Positions 8,017 to 17,626 are shown, numbered from the stretch's first letter. The stretch: 41,996 nt of DNA from Actinomycetospora sp. (GCA_029266415.1 JAQSWW010000024.1:1-41996), one strand, 5' to 3'. Notes: generated by a model not told the origin, from the sequence alone. Numbers and translations are program-made.

Positions 8017-9471
8017 GTGTACGGCGTCTGGACGCCCGAGCAGGTGCGCGCGGCGGAGGAGCCGGTGCTCGCGCGCACCCCGGAGGGCGCGCTCATGCGC
8101 CGCGCCGCGTACGGGGTCGCCGGGGTCGCCCTCGCCGAGGTCCGCCGCCGCACCGGCGGGGTCGCCGGCCGGCGGGTCGTGGTCCTCGTCGGCGCGGGCA
8201 ACAACGGCGGCGACGGCCTGTGGGCCGGCTACGAGCTGCGCCGCCGGGGGGTCGCGGTCACCGCGGTCCTGCTGAACCCGGACCGCGCCCACCCTGCGGG
8301 CCTCGCCGCCCTGCGCCGGCAACGCGGCCGCGTCCTCACCGAGATCGAGCTCGGCGTCGCCGCGATCGACCACGCCGACCTCGTGCTCGACGCGATCGTC
8401 GGGACGGGCGCGAGCGGCGGCCTGCGCCCCGAGGCGGCGACGCTGGCCCGGGCCGCGGCCACCGCCGGCGTCCCCGTGCTCGCCGTCGACACCCCGAGCG
8501 GCGTCGACCCGCTGACCGGGATGCCGGGGGAGGACGCGGTGCAGGCCACCGCCACCGTCACGTTCGGCGCCCGCAAGCCGGTGCACGTGCTCGCCGAGCC
8601 CCGCTGCGGCGAGGTGACGCTCGTCGACATCGGCCTGGGCCCCGAGCTGCCGCCGGCCCCGATCACGGTGCTCGAGGCCGCCGACGTCGGCGCGCGATGG
8701 CCGGTCCCGGGCCCGGGCGACGACAAGTACACCCAGGGCGTCGTCGGCGTCGCCGCCGGCTCGGCGACCTACCCCGGCGCGGCCGTGCTCGCGTCCGGCG
8801 CGGCGGCGCTGTCCACCAGCGGCATGGTCCGCTACGCCGGCAGCGCCGCCGACGAGGTCCGCGCCGCCTGGCCCGAGGTCGTCGCCACCGACACCGTCGG
8901 CGAGGCCGGGCGCGTGCAGGCGTGGGTGGTCGGTCCGGGCCTGGGCACCGACGACGCCGGCGCGCAGACGCTCGGCGACGTCCTCGACGCCGGCCTGCCG
9001 GTGCTCGCCGACGCCGACGCGGTGACGCTGCTCGGGCAGCACGCCGAGCTGCGGGCCAGGGCGTCGGGCCGTCCCGTGATCATCACCCCGCACGCCGGTG
9101 AGTTCGGCCGCGTCGCCGAGCTCGGCGACGACCGTGTCGACGCCGCCCGCCGCGCCGCCGAGGACCTGGGCGTGACCGTGCTCCTCAAGGGCAACGCCAC
9201 GATCGTCGCGGCTCCGGACGGACGCGTGCTCGTGCAACCCGCGGGCAGCGCGTGGCTCGCGACCGCCGGCTCCGGCGACGTCCTCTCCGGCGTCGCGGGC
9301 GCGCTGCTCGCCGCGGGTCTCGACCCGTGGTGGGCGGGCGGCTGTGCGGCGTTCGTGCACGCCCGGGCCGCGGAGATCGGCGCGGGCACCCCGGGCGCGC
9401 CCGTCCCCGCCTCGCACGTCCAGCGGGCGCTGCCCGCGGCGATCCGCTCGGTGAGGGAGGCCCTCCGGTGA
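8017..9471 (+). CDS. nnr: Bifunctional NAD(P)H-hydrate repair enzyme (epimerase/dehydratase)
   Basis: A 484-residue fusion that repairs damaged hydrated NAD(P)H. The N-terminal half (~1-215) is the NAD(P)HX epimerase, a YjeF_N Rossmann fold with VGAGNNGGDGLWAGYEL near residue 55 and AVDTPSGVDP. The C-terminal half (~225-484) is the ADP-dependent dehydratase, a ribokinase-like domain with TPHAGEFGRV, LLKGNATIV and the ATAGSGDVLSG catalytic loop. The GTG at 8017 follows a strong GAAGGAGG site. The stop overlaps the alr start by 4 nt (GTGA). This begins a coupled chain nnr-alr-hydrolase-tsaE. Confidence 0.95.
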   Translation: MYGVWTPEQVRAAEEPVLARTPEGALMRRAAYGVAGVALAEVRRRTGGVAGRRVVVLVGAGNNGGDGLWAGYELRRRGVAVTAVLLNPDRAHPAGLAALRRQRGRVLTEIELGVAAIDHADLVLDAIVGTGASGGLRPEAATLARAAATAGVPVLAVDTPSGVDPLTGMPGEDAVQATATVTFGARKPVHVLAEPRCGEVTLVDIGLGPELPPAPITVLEAADVGARWPVPGPGDDKYTQGVVGVAAGSATYPGAAVLASGAAALSTSGMVRYAGSAADEVRAAWPEVVATDTVGEAGRVQAWVVGPGLGTDDAGAQTLGDVLDAGLPVLADADAVTLLGQHAELRARASGRPVIITPHAGEFGRVAELGDDRVDAARRAAEDLGVTVLLKGNATIVAAPDGRVLVQPAGSAWLATAGSGDVLSGVAGALLAAGLDPWWAGGCAAFVHARAAEIGAGTPGAPVPASHVQRALPAAIRSVREALR

Positions 9472-10640
9472 CCGCGACGACCCGCACCCGTCCCCGCGTC
9501 GAGGCGCGCATCGACCTCGACGCGCTGGCGCACAACGTCGGTCTGCTCGCCGGCCTGGCCCGTGGCTCGGGCGCGGCGACGATGGCCGTGGTCAAGGCCG
9601 ACGGCTACGGGCACGGCGCGGTGGACGTCGCCCGCACCGCGCTGGCGAGCGGGGCGAGCTGGCTCGGCGTCTGCACGCTCGAGGAGGCCGCGCAGCTGCG
9701 CGCCGCCGGGATCCGCGCCCCGGTGCTGAGCTGGCTGCACCTGCCCGACGAGGACTTCGCCCCCGCGATCGCCGACGCCGTCGACCTCGGCGTCTCCTCC
9801 CGTGACGAGCTCGAGGGCGTCGTCGCCGGCGCGGGGCGGGCGGGACGCGCCGCCCGCGTCCACCTCAAGATCGACACGGGACTCAGCCGCAACGGCTGCC
9901 CGCTCGAGGCCTGGGGCGACCTCCTCGACGCCGTCGAGGCCGCCCGGGTAGCGGGCGACGTCGAGGTGGCCGCGGTGTGGTCGCACCTCGCCCACGCCGA
10001 CGCGCCCGCCCACCCGACGATCGACGTCCAGGCCGCCCGTCTGGACGGGGCGTGGCGCACCGCTGCCGAGCGCCTCGGCGGGCCGCGGCCCTGGCGCCAC
10101 CTCGCGAACTCGGCGGCCACCCTGACCCGACCCGACCTGCACCTCGACCTCGTCCGGCCGGGCATCGCGGTCTACGGCCTCGACCCGCTCGAGGCCCCGG
10201 ACGGTCACGGACTGCGGCCGGTGATGACGTTCCGCACGCACGTCGCGCTGGTCAAACGCGTGGCTGCGGGGGAGGGTGTCTCCTACGGGCACGAGTGGGT
10301 GGCCCCTGACGACCGGGTGCTGGCACTGGTGCCGACGGGGTACGCCGACGGGGTGCCGCGACGGCTCGGAGGGACGATGACGGTGCAGCTCGGCGGTCGG
10401 CGCCGGCCGGTCGTGGGCCGGGTGTGCATGGACCAGGTGGTCGTCGACCTGGGCCCGGCCGCCCACGGCGACCCGGGCGTGGCGCCCGGCGACGAGGTCG
10501 TCCTGTTCGGCGCCGGCGACGCGGGCGAGCCCACGGCGTCGGAGTGGGCGCGCTGGCTCGACACCATCCACTACGAGGTCGTCACCGGCGTCGGCTGCCG
10601 TCCACGGGTGACGCGGACGGCGGCGGGACCCCCGCCGTGA
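9468..10640 (+). CDS. alr: Alanine racemase
   Basis: A 390-residue PLP enzyme that interconverts L- and D-alanine for peptidoglycan cross-bridges. The N-terminal TIM barrel carries the PLP lysine in AVVKADGYGHGAV (near residue 43) and RVHLKIDTGLSRNG; the C-terminal beta domain carries the catalytic Tyr in GEGVSYGHEW and the substrate-loop motif GRVCMDQVVVDL. The length is normal. The GTG at 9468 overlaps the nnr TGA; its own stop overlaps the next GTG in the same way. Translational coupling along this chain is seen directly in the sequence. Confidence 0.97.
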   Translation: MTATTRTRPRVEARIDLDALAHNVGLLAGLARGSGAATMAVVKADGYGHGAVDVARTALASGASWLGVCTLEEAAQLRAAGIRAPVLSWLHLPDEDFAPAIADAVDLGVSSRDELEGVVAGAGRAGRAARVHLKIDTGLSRNGCPLEAWGDLLDAVEAARVAGDVEVAAVWSHLAHADAPAHPTIDVQAARLDGAWRTAAERLGGPRPWRHLANSAATLTRPDLHLDLVRPGIAVYGLDPLEAPDGHGLRPVMTFRTHVALVKRVAAGEGVSYGHEWVAPDDRVLALVPTGYADGVPRRLGGTMTVQLGGRRRPVVGRVCMDQVVVDLGPAAHGDPGVAPGDEVVLFGAGDAGEPTASEWARWLDTIHYEVVTGVGCRPRVTRTAAGPPP

Positions 10641-11836
10641 GCCCGGACCACCGGCACCGCCCGCACCACCTCTCGCCCGGTGGCGTCGCCGGCGCGGTCG
10701 CGGGCGCGGTGATCGGTGGTGCGGCCGCCGCGGGCGCGGTGGGCGCCGGGCGGGCGCGCTCGCGGATCCTGCGGGAGCGGGCGCGGCTCTCCGAGGAGGA
10801 GAAGGCCCACCCGTCGCGGCTGGGCATGGTGCCGCCCGGGCGGGAGTCGTCCGTCGCCGCGGACGACGGGGTGCGTCTCGCCGTCGAGGAGGTCGACCCC
10901 GTCGAGGACGTGGCGCCCGAGCTGACCGTGGTCCTCGTCCACGGCTTCGCCCTCGACCGGAAGTGCTGGCACTTCCAGCGCCGCATGCTCTCCGAGCTCA
11001 CCGAGCCCGCGGTGCGCACCGTGCTCTACGACCAGCGCCGCCACGGCCGCTCCGGCCAGGCCTCGGCGCGCTCGTGCACGATCGCCCAGCTCGGCGCCGA
11101 CCTCGACGCCGTCCTGCGCACGGTGGTGCCCGAGGGCCCGATCGTGCTCGTCGGGCACTCCATGGGCGGCATGACGATCATGGCGCTGGCCGAGCGCGCG
11201 CCGAAGCTGTTCCGTGAGCGCGTCGCGGGCGTCGCCCTGGTGTGCACCTCGGCGGGCGACGTCATGGCCGGCGGGCTCAAGCAGGCGGTGCTGTCCCACC
11301 GCAACCCGACGGTCAACGTGCTGGGCCGCGTCGCGCACTGGCAGCCCGCCTTCGCCGACCGCGTGCGCCGCGCGGCGGGCAACGTCATCTGGGCGTTCGT
11401 GCAGGGGCTCTCGTTCGGCGACCGCTCCACCGACCCCGCGCTGGTCGACCTCGTCGACCGCACGATCGCGGCCACCCCGCTCGACGCGCTGACCTCGTTC
11501 GCCAACACCCTGTCCACGCACGACCGGCGGGCCGCGCTGGCGGGGCTGTCGCAGTGCGAGGTGCTCGTCGCCGGCGGGACCCTCGACCGGATGATCCCGT
11601 ACGAGCACTCCGAGCTCATCGCCGCGGAGATGCCCCACGCCGAGCTGCTGCCCCTCGAGGGCGCGGGCCACATGGCGATGCTCGAGCAGCCCGGGGAGTT
11701 CGACGCCGCGCTGCTCGAGCTGCTGCGCCGCTGCACCCACCGCAGCCAGGTCCTGCGGCGCCTGCGCCCCGGCCGCGGCGGCGCCGGCACCGAGCGTCCG
11801 CGCCGGGGGCTGCGCCGGCCCCGGCGCCGCGCGTGA
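10637..11836 (+). CDS. Alpha/beta hydrolase with N-terminal hydrophobic segment
   Basis: A 399-residue protein. Residues ~14-38 form a Gly/Ala/Val hydrophobic stretch that could anchor it in the membrane. The hydrolase domain (~70-370) has VVLVHGFALDRKCW (oxyanion region), the nucleophile elbow VGHSMGGM with an intact Ser, an acid in GGTLDRMIPYEH and the catalytic His in EGAGHMAMLEQP, so the triad is complete. The tail after ~375 is Arg/Pro/Gly-rich. A hydrolase between alr and tsaE is a common actinobacterial arrangement; its substrate is not known. Overlaps of 4 nt at both ends tie its translation to alr and tsaE. Confidence 0.87.
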   Translation: MSPDHRHRPHHLSPGGVAGAVAGAVIGGAAAAGAVGAGRARSRILRERARLSEEEKAHPSRLGMVPPGRESSVAADDGVRLAVEEVDPVEDVAPELTVVLVHGFALDRKCWHFQRRMLSELTEPAVRTVLYDQRRHGRSGQASARSCTIAQLGADLDAVLRTVVPEGPIVLVGHSMGGMTIMALAERAPKLFRERVAGVALVCTSAGDVMAGGLKQAVLSHRNPTVNVLGRVAHWQPAFADRVRRAAGNVIWAFVQGLSFGDRSTDPALVDLVDRTIAATPLDALTSFANTLSTHDRRAALAGLSQCEVLVAGGTLDRMIPYEHSELIAAEMPHAELLPLEGAGHMAMLEQPGEFDAALLELLRRCTHRSQVLRRLRPGRGGAGTERPRRGLRRPRRRA

Positions 11837-12393
11837 GCACCCGCGAGGGCGTGCAGCGCCGCGTCCTGCTGCCCACCGCCGCGGACACCGCCGAGCTCGG
11901 CCGCGCGCTCGGCGCCCGCCTCGTGCCCGGCGACCTCGTCGTGCTGTCCGGCCCCCTCGGCGCGGGCAAGACGTGCCTGGCCGCGGGGATCGGCGAGGGC
12001 CTGGGCGTCGAGGGGCCCGTCACCTCGCCGACGTTCGTCATCGCCCGCGAGCACCCGCCGCTGCCCGCGCCGCTCGGGGGCCGCGGCGTGGTGCTCGTGC
12101 ACGTCGACGCCTACCGGCTCGGCGTCGGCACCGCGGCGACGCCCGACCCCCGCGACGTCGCCGCCCAGCTCGACGACCTCGACCTCGACACCGACCTCAC
12201 CCGCGCCGCCGTCGTCGTCGAGTGGGGCGAGGGGGTCGCCGAGCACCTCGCCACCGAGCACCTGACGGTCCGCCTCGACCGCTCCGGGAGACGCAGCGCA
12301 GCGGAGCTCGACCACGATGACGGCACCGCCGACGAGCCCGAGGCCCGCGAGGCGCTGCTGTCCGGTCCCGCCCGGCTGGTCGACGGGACCTGA
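11833..12393 (+). CDS. tsaE: tRNA threonylcarbamoyladenosine biosynthesis ATPase TsaE
   Basis: A 186-residue P-loop protein that works with TsaB and TsaD to put threonylcarbamoyl on A37 of ANN-decoding tRNAs. The Walker A motif GPLGAGKT is at ~40-47, followed by VTSPTFVI, the switch typical of TsaE, then HVDAYRL and VVVEWGEGV. The last ~35 residues (acidic, after VRLDRSGRR) extend past the usual end. The GTG at 11833 overlaps the preceding stop. TsaB follows 20 nt later, but TsaD is not in the window. Confidence 0.93.
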   Translation: MSTREGVQRRVLLPTAADTAELGRALGARLVPGDLVVLSGPLGAGKTCLAAGIGEGLGVEGPVTSPTFVIAREHPPLPAPLGGRGVVLVHVDAYRLGVGTAATPDPRDVAAQLDDLDLDTDLTRAAVVVEWGEGVAEHLATEHLTVRLDRSGRRSAAELDHDDGTADEPEAREALLSGPARLVDGT

Positions 12394-12401
12394 GGGCTCC
12401 G

Positions 12402-12407
12402 TAGGGT
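12402..12407 (+). promoter_or_regulatory. -10 box (TAGGGT) for tsaB; leaderless type
   Basis: TAGGGT is followed by CTCGGC (6 nt) and then the GTG of tsaB at 12414. No Shine-Dalgarno lies in the 20 nt gap after tsaE. This suggests tsaB-rimI has its own promoter and a leaderless transcript besides read-through from the nnr chain. Confidence 0.55.
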
Positions 12408-12413
12408 CTCGGC

Positions 12414-13124
12414 GTGCTCGTCCTGGCCCTCGACACCGCCACCGCCCGCATCACCGCGGGCGTGGTCGACCTGGGTCCCGACGGTCCCCCCGTGACGCTC
12501 GCCGGGCGTGACGCGGTCGGTGCGCGGGCCCACGCCGAGCTCCTCGCCCCGGCGGTGCGCGACGCGCTCGCCGAGGCCGGCCACACCCGCCGCGATCTCG
12601 ACGCCGTCGTCGTCGGGCTCGGCCCCGGCCCGTTCACCGGGCTGCGCGTCGGGCTGGTCACGGCCGTGGCGATGGGCGACGCGCTGGGTCTGCCGGTGCA
12701 CGGGGTGCCGACCCACGACGCCGTCGCCGCCGGTCTTCCCGGCCGGACGCTCGTCGTCACCGACGCCCGGCGCCGCGAGGTCTACTGGAGCCTGGTCGTC
12801 GACGGCGTCCGCACGCACGGCCCCGAGGTGATCGCGCCCGCGCTGCTGGCCGAGCGCGACCTGGGCCGCCTCGACGCCGTGCTGGGCGACGCCGCCGACC
12901 GGGTGGGCGGCGACCCGGACGCCGCGCCGGGCCCGGGCCCCGAGGGCCTGGTCGCGGTGGCCGCGCCCGCGCTGCGGGCCGGCGACGTACCCGGGCCGCT
13001 GGTGCCGCTCTACCTGCGCCGCCCCGACGCGGTGCCGCCCGGGGCGCCGAAGACGGTGACGCGGGACGCGGAGCGATCAGGGGAGCACGCCGATGGGGGA
13101 GCCGGACCCTCGGGGGGCGCGTGA
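12414..13124 (+). CDS. tsaB: tRNA threonylcarbamoyladenosine biosynthesis protein TsaB, with repeat-encoded C-terminal tail
   Basis: A 236-residue ASKHA-fold protein that dimerises with TsaD. VLALDTATARITAGVVD opens the first nucleotide-fold strand; VVGLGPGPFTGLRVGL is the conserved TsaB motif; TDARRREVYWSL and PLYLRRPDAV mark the end of the normal domain near residue 210. After that comes a tail with the sequence GEHADGGAGPSGG, encoded by a 53 bp repeat whose other copy encodes part of the GuaB N-terminus. The GTG at 12414 follows a leaderless-type -10 box. The stop overlaps the rimI start by 4 nt. Confidence 0.93.
   Translation: MLVLALDTATARITAGVVDLGPDGPPVTLAGRDAVGARAHAELLAPAVRDALAEAGHTRRDLDAVVVGLGPGPFTGLRVGLVTAVAMGDALGLPVHGVPTHDAVAAGLPGRTLVVTDARRREVYWSLVVDGVRTHGPEVIAPALLAERDLGRLDAVLGDAADRVGGDPDAAPGPGPEGLVAVAAPALRAGDVPGPLVPLYLRRPDAVPPGAPKTVTRDAERSGEHADGGAGPSGGA
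13061..13113 (+). repeat. 53 bp in-frame coding repeat, copy A (tsaB C-terminus)
   Basis: 44 of 53 positions match 19652-19704 in the guaB N-terminus by my count. The best part is the last 33 nt (30 identical). Both copies are read in the same frame and give RDA-x3-GEHAD-x-GAGPS. The 3' half has a partial dyad (CCGA ... TCGG). Confidence 0.8.
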
Positions 13125-13621
13125 CCCCCCGCCCGGTGCTCGACGCCCTCACCGCCGACGACGCGCCGCGGTGCGCCGAGCTCGAGGCGATCCTCTTCCC
13201 CGGCGACGACCCGTGGAGCGCGCAGGCGTTCCGCGAGGAGCTGCGCGCCGGGCACCTCTACCTCGCGGCGCGGGAGCAGGGGGTGCTGGTGGGCTACGGC
13301 GGCGTGGCGCTGCTGCCCGGGCGCCCGGGCCGGTCCTCGGAGGCCGAGATCCACACGATCGGCGTCGACCCGGCCCACCAGGGCCGCGGCACCGGGCGGG
13401 CGCTGCTCGAGGGGCTGCTGGCGGCCGCGGACGGCATCGGCGCGACGACCTACCTCGAGGTCCGCACCGACAACGAGGCCGCCCTGCACCTGTACCGGGC
13501 GACCGGTTTCACGGTGCTCGGGACGCGTCGGCGCTACTACGCCTCGGGCGCGGACGCGTACACGATGCGGCGGCTCCCGGTCTCGCCAGGGACGGGCGCG
13601 CCCAGGCACGACCCTCGTTGA
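13121..13621 (+). CDS. rimI: Ribosomal protein S18-alanine N-acetyltransferase (RimI-like GNAT)
   Basis: A 166-residue GNAT-fold acetyltransferase. The acetyl-CoA loop is visible as [19 protein letters not shown] (Q/R-x-x-G-x-G/A), followed by [20 protein letters not shown], the strand and Asn/Tyr region shared by RimI proteins, and a conserved [11 protein letters not shown] segment near the C-terminus. Neighbouring tsaB-rimI order supports the name. In mycobacteria tsaD (gcp) comes next; here the chaperonin CIRCE box starts 5 nt after the rimI stop. The C-terminal ~20 residues are basic and Pro-rich and may be unconserved. The GTG start is coupled to the tsaB stop. Confidence 0.9.
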   Translation: MTPRPVLDALTADDAPRCAELEAILFPGDDPWSAQAFREELRAGHLYLAAREQGVLVGYGGVALLPGRPGRSSEAEIHTIGVDPAHQGRGTGRALLEGLLAAADGIGATTYLEVRTDNEAALHLYRATGFTVLGTRRRYYASGADAYTMRRLPVSPGTGAPRHDPR

Positions 13622-13625
13622 TGCC

Positions 13626-13652
13626 TTGGCACTCTCGGCGCTAGAGTGCCAA
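13626..13652 (+). promoter_or_regulatory. CIRCE operator (HrcA binding site) upstream of groES
   Basis: A perfect 9 bp inverted repeat, TTGGCACTC and GAGTGCCAA, with a 9 nt spacer, very close to the CIRCE consensus TTAGCACTC-N9-GAGTGCTAA. TTAGCACGG right after it (13653-13661) looks like a third half-site. HrcA repression of groES-groEL1 under non-stress conditions is expected. The element sits 5 nt after rimI and 116 nt before the groES start. Confidence 0.95.
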
Positions 13653-13767
13653 TTAGCACGGCGTCGGAGCCGCCCCGGCACCCGCGACGACGGGACGGAC
13701 CGCCGACGCCGTGAACGCCGAGCAGTCGGCAATCCGTTCCGACCCCAGACAGGTGGAGGTCACCGAC

Positions 13768-14064
13768 GTGGCCAGCGTCAACATCAAGCCGCTCGAGGAC
13801 AAGCTCGTGGTGCAGGCCAGCGAGGCCGAGACCACGACCGCGTCCGGCATCGTCATCCCGGACACGGCGAAGGAGAAGCCCCAGGAGGGCAAGGTCGTCG
13901 CCGTCGGCCCGGGCCGCGTGGACGACAACGGGAACCGCATCCCGCTCGACGTCGCCGTGGGCGACGTCGTCATCTTCTCGAAGTACGGCGGCACCGAGGT
14001 CAAGTACCAGGGCGAGGATTACCTCATCCTGTCCTCGCGCGACGTGCTGGCGGTCGTCAACTAG
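13768..14064 (+). CDS. groES: Co-chaperonin GroES
   Basis: A 98-residue protein that caps the GroEL ring. [12 protein letters not shown] opens the beta barrel; the mobile loop ([23 protein letters not shown] region, ~16-38) carries the GIVIP GroEL-binding tripeptide; [24 protein letters not shown] closes the barrel. The GTG at 13768 is chosen because the protein then aligns with mycobacterial GroES from residue 1 and AGGTGGAGGT precedes it; an ATG at 13711 would add 19 unrelated residues. It is controlled by the upstream CIRCE box. Confidence 0.97.
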   Translation: MASVNIKPLEDKLVVQASEAETTTASGIVIPDTAKEKPQEGKVVAVGPGRVDDNGNRIPLDVAVGDVVIFSKYGGTEVKYQGEDYLILSSRDVLAVVN

Positions 14065-14089
14065 GACGCCCGCGCACGACACGGACACC

Positions 14090-14125
14090 GCCCCGGTGCC
14101 CCCGGACACTCGGGGACACCGGGGC
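14090..14125 (+). terminator. Long hairpin between groES and groEL1
   Basis: GCCCCGGTG and CACCGGGGC form the outer stem, with an inner CCCCG/CGGGG stem after one C-A mismatch and a GACACT loop, 14 base pairs in all. No U-tract follows. It lies in the 95 nt gap, 34 nt before the groEL1 start. It may attenuate transcription or mark an mRNA processing point that sets unequal GroES and GroEL1 levels; this is an inference. Confidence 0.55.
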
Positions 14126-14159
14126 GTCGTCGTGTCCGGCCGGATCAGGAAGGAACGTT

Positions 14160-15788
<1,629 letters not shown>

Positions 15789-15806
15789 TACTCGGTGAAC
15801 GAGACG

Positions 15807-15836
15807 ACGGCCCCGCACCATCCGGTGCGGGGCCGT
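15807..15836 (+). terminator. Terminator hairpin after groEL1
   Basis: A perfect 13 bp stem, ACGGCCCCGCACC (15807-15819) and GGTGCGGGGCCGT (15824-15836), with an ATCC loop. It lies between the convergent groEL1 and whiB genes and can serve both strands. The U-tract is short, as is usual in high-GC actinobacteria. Confidence 0.85.
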
Positions 15837-15861
15837 TCTCGTGCGCGGTGGGGGCGGGCGC

Positions 15862-16158
15862 TCAGCGGCCGGTGAGGCGGCGGGGGCGGCCCGTGGTGAC
15901 CGCGACCCGCTCGGACTCCGAGAGGCCGCCCCAGATGCCGTAGGGCTCGCCCGCCGCGATGGCGTGGCGGCGGCACGGCTCGATCACCGGGCAGTCGCGG
16001 CAGACCGCCTTGGCCCGGCGCTCCCGGTGGGCGCGCGCAGGGCCCCGCTCACCGTCGGGGTGGAAGAAGAACGCGCTGTCCATGCCGCGGCAGGCGCCGA
16101 GGCGCTGCCAGTCCCAGATGTCGGCGTTGGGGCCCGGCAGCCGGCGGACGTCGGCCAT
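15862..16158 (-). CDS. whiB3: WhiB-family iron-sulfur transcription factor (WhiB3/WhiD-like)
   Basis: A 98-residue WhiB protein. Four Cys ligands for a redox- and NO-sensitive [4Fe-4S] cluster are at residues 23, 53, 56 and 62 (C-x29-C-x2-C-x5-C), followed by the beta-turn GIWGG (~74-78) that contacts the primary sigma factor, and a basic C-terminal tail (TTGRPRRLTGR) for DNA contact. Position next to groEL1 and the bldM/sigD block matches whiB3 (Rv3416) and Streptomyces whiD. The ATG at 16158 has a GAGGAGG site; an upstream in-frame start at 16176 is less likely. It is convergent with groEL1 across a shared terminator. Confidence 0.9.
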   Translation of the reverse strand: MADVRRLPGPNADIWDWQRLGACRGMDSAFFFHPDGERGPARAHRERRAKAVCRDCPVIEPCRRHAIAAGEPYGIWGGLSESERVAVTTGRPRRLTGR

Positions 16159-16243
16159 GCGGCACCTCCTCGTCACGGGCGGCCCAGAAGCGGTTCGTCA
16201 CTGTTCGTGAGCGCTGCAGTGCGGACCGCAGACACCGCGTTGG

Positions 16244-16273
16244 ACCCTATGGCGGTACCGCGCGCGACGACAA
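16244..16273 (-). promoter_or_regulatory. whiB promoter
   Basis: On the minus strand, -35 TTGTCG (16268-16273) and -10 TAGGGT (16244-16249) are separated by 18 nt. This gives a leader of roughly 75-80 nt before the ATG at 16158. Confidence 0.55.
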
Positions 16274-16718
16274 GGCACTGCGACGTGCGCCATTCCGCAC
16301 CACCGCTCACCTCTGACATGTCATGGTGCTTGCCGAGACGGCTCCGATCCGTGATCATTCGCCGCACGCGGAGTGCCGGCGGGTGTCGCCGGACGGTCGT
16401 CCCGGGTGGATCTCCGGTCGTCACCGTAGGGTCGTTCGCACGTTGGACAGGGGGAGGGTCGTCACAGCCGACCGGTCGTCGCGACCGGGCGGTGCCGATC
16501 GGGCGTGAGGCCCTCGGCCCCATCGAGGCGTGGTCGTCCTGCGCCCGTCGTGAGGAGAGCGCATGGACCGGCACGTCGGCCCCGGACCCACCCGGGGTGG
16601 GGTCCCCGGGCGGATCAGCGAATCCGGAGCCGTCGGCGGGTCAAGCTCGCCGCTCCGCGTGCCGATGGGAGAGAGTGCTCGCTCATCGACTGCAGGGTCG
16701 CTGCAGAAAGGAGCTCCC
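16274..16718. other. Long intergenic region upstream of the bldM-like gene
   Basis: No convincing gene here. Open frames on both strands are Arg/Pro-rich and lack ribosome-binding sites. The divergent spacing between whiB and the bldM-like gene (560 nt in all) is unusually long for this window and is probably regulatory. Visible features include the dyad CGACCGGTCG (16478-16487). I cannot assign operators or a start point. Confidence 0.5.
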
Positions 16719-17315
16719 GTGACCACGGTGCTGATCTGCGACGACCGTCGCAGCGTCCGTGAAGGCCTCACCAGGGTGATGTCCGCGGTCCCGGGAGTCC
16801 ACCGCATCGACTGCGTCGCCCACGGCGACGAGCTGCTCACGCGCTTCTCGCGGCAGACCGTCGACGTGGTGCTGGTCGGTACCCAGCGGGCCGTCCCCAC
16901 CGGGGTGGAGGCCACGCGCCGGCTCGTCGCCGCGCACCCGCAGGCCAACGTCATCGTCTTCGGCGCGCCCGACGACTCGGGCAGCATCGCCGCGGCTATC
17001 GCCGGCGGCGCGCGCGGCTACCTGCGGTGGGACGCCTCCCGCCCGGAGCTCGTCGCCGCGCTGGCGCACACGCTGGCCAGCACCTCGGTGCCCGCGCCCC
17101 GCACGCCCGCCGACTCCGGCGTCCAGCTCACCGAGCGCGAGCTGCAGGTCCTGCGCGGCATGGCCCAGGGCAAGAGCAACGGCCAGATCGGCCGGGAGCT
17201 CTACCTCTCCGAGGACACCGTGAAGACCCACGCGCGCCGGCTGTTCCGCAAGCTCGGCGTCCGCGACCGTGCGCAGGCCGTGGCGCACGGCTTCCGACGG
17301 GGCCTGGTCTCCTGA
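16719..17315 (+). CDS. bldM: BldM-like atypical response regulator (degenerate receiver + LuxR HTH)
   Basis: A 198-residue two-domain regulator. The receiver (~1-118) begins TTVLICDDRRSVREGLTRV and the LuxR/NarL HTH (~135-198) reads LTERELQVLRGMAQGKSNGQIGRELYLSEDTVKTHARRLFRKLGV, very close to Streptomyces BldM over its length. Residues needed for phosphorylation are gone: the Asp54 position is Gly (VLVGTQ), the conserved Thr/Ser position 82 is Gly (VFGAP), and the Lys position 104 is Trp (LRWDAS). The acidic pair D8-D9 remains. Signalling by phosphate is thus very unlikely; dimerisation with partners, as BldM does with WhiI, is a possible alternative. The GTG at 16719 follows AAAGGAG. The symbol is by family and neighbourhood (whiB/whiD next door). 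Confidence 0.85.
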   Translation: MTTVLICDDRRSVREGLTRVMSAVPGVHRIDCVAHGDELLTRFSRQTVDVVLVGTQRAVPTGVEATRRLVAAHPQANVIVFGAPDDSGSIAAAIAGGARGYLRWDASRPELVAALAHTLASTSVPAPRTPADSGVQLTERELQVLRGMAQGKSNGQIGRELYLSEDTVKTHARRLFRKLGVRDRAQAVAHGFRRGLVS

Positions 17316-17626
17316 CCGCCTCCCGGAACGACGGACGCTCGGCAGGCCGGGTCGACGTCACCCACCGGGTGCCCGTCGACGACCTCCCGACGCCGGTGAT
17401 CGGCATCCCGCGCGCGGTCCACCGCGCCGCGGACCGGTGGCGTGCGCCCGATCGGGCGCACGCTGCGCCTCCCCCGCCGGGTGTGGGACCCGCCCGTTAC
17501 GCTGCACGGACCACAACGTCGCCCGACCCGCTCACCTCGGCCGGGACGGCGGACCGTCCGGCGGTGGACCCGACGCCGATGCGCCCGGTGACACCGCCCC
17601 GCGTAACACCGGGGCCACGTGCAGCG
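17316..17626. promoter_or_regulatory. Intergenic region with probable sigD promoter
   Basis: 311 nt without a gene. TACGCT at 17498-17503 fits a -10 box and would give a leader of about 115 nt. No -35 that I trust. The region runs 76-130 nt upstream with GC-rich inverted segments but no clear terminator for the bldM-like gene. Confidence 0.35.

Noticed and set aside
16274-16718. Open frames between whiB and the bldM-like gene as small genes
   Set aside because: No ribosome-binding sites, Arg/Pro-rich content, and frames open on both strands as expected by GC alone.
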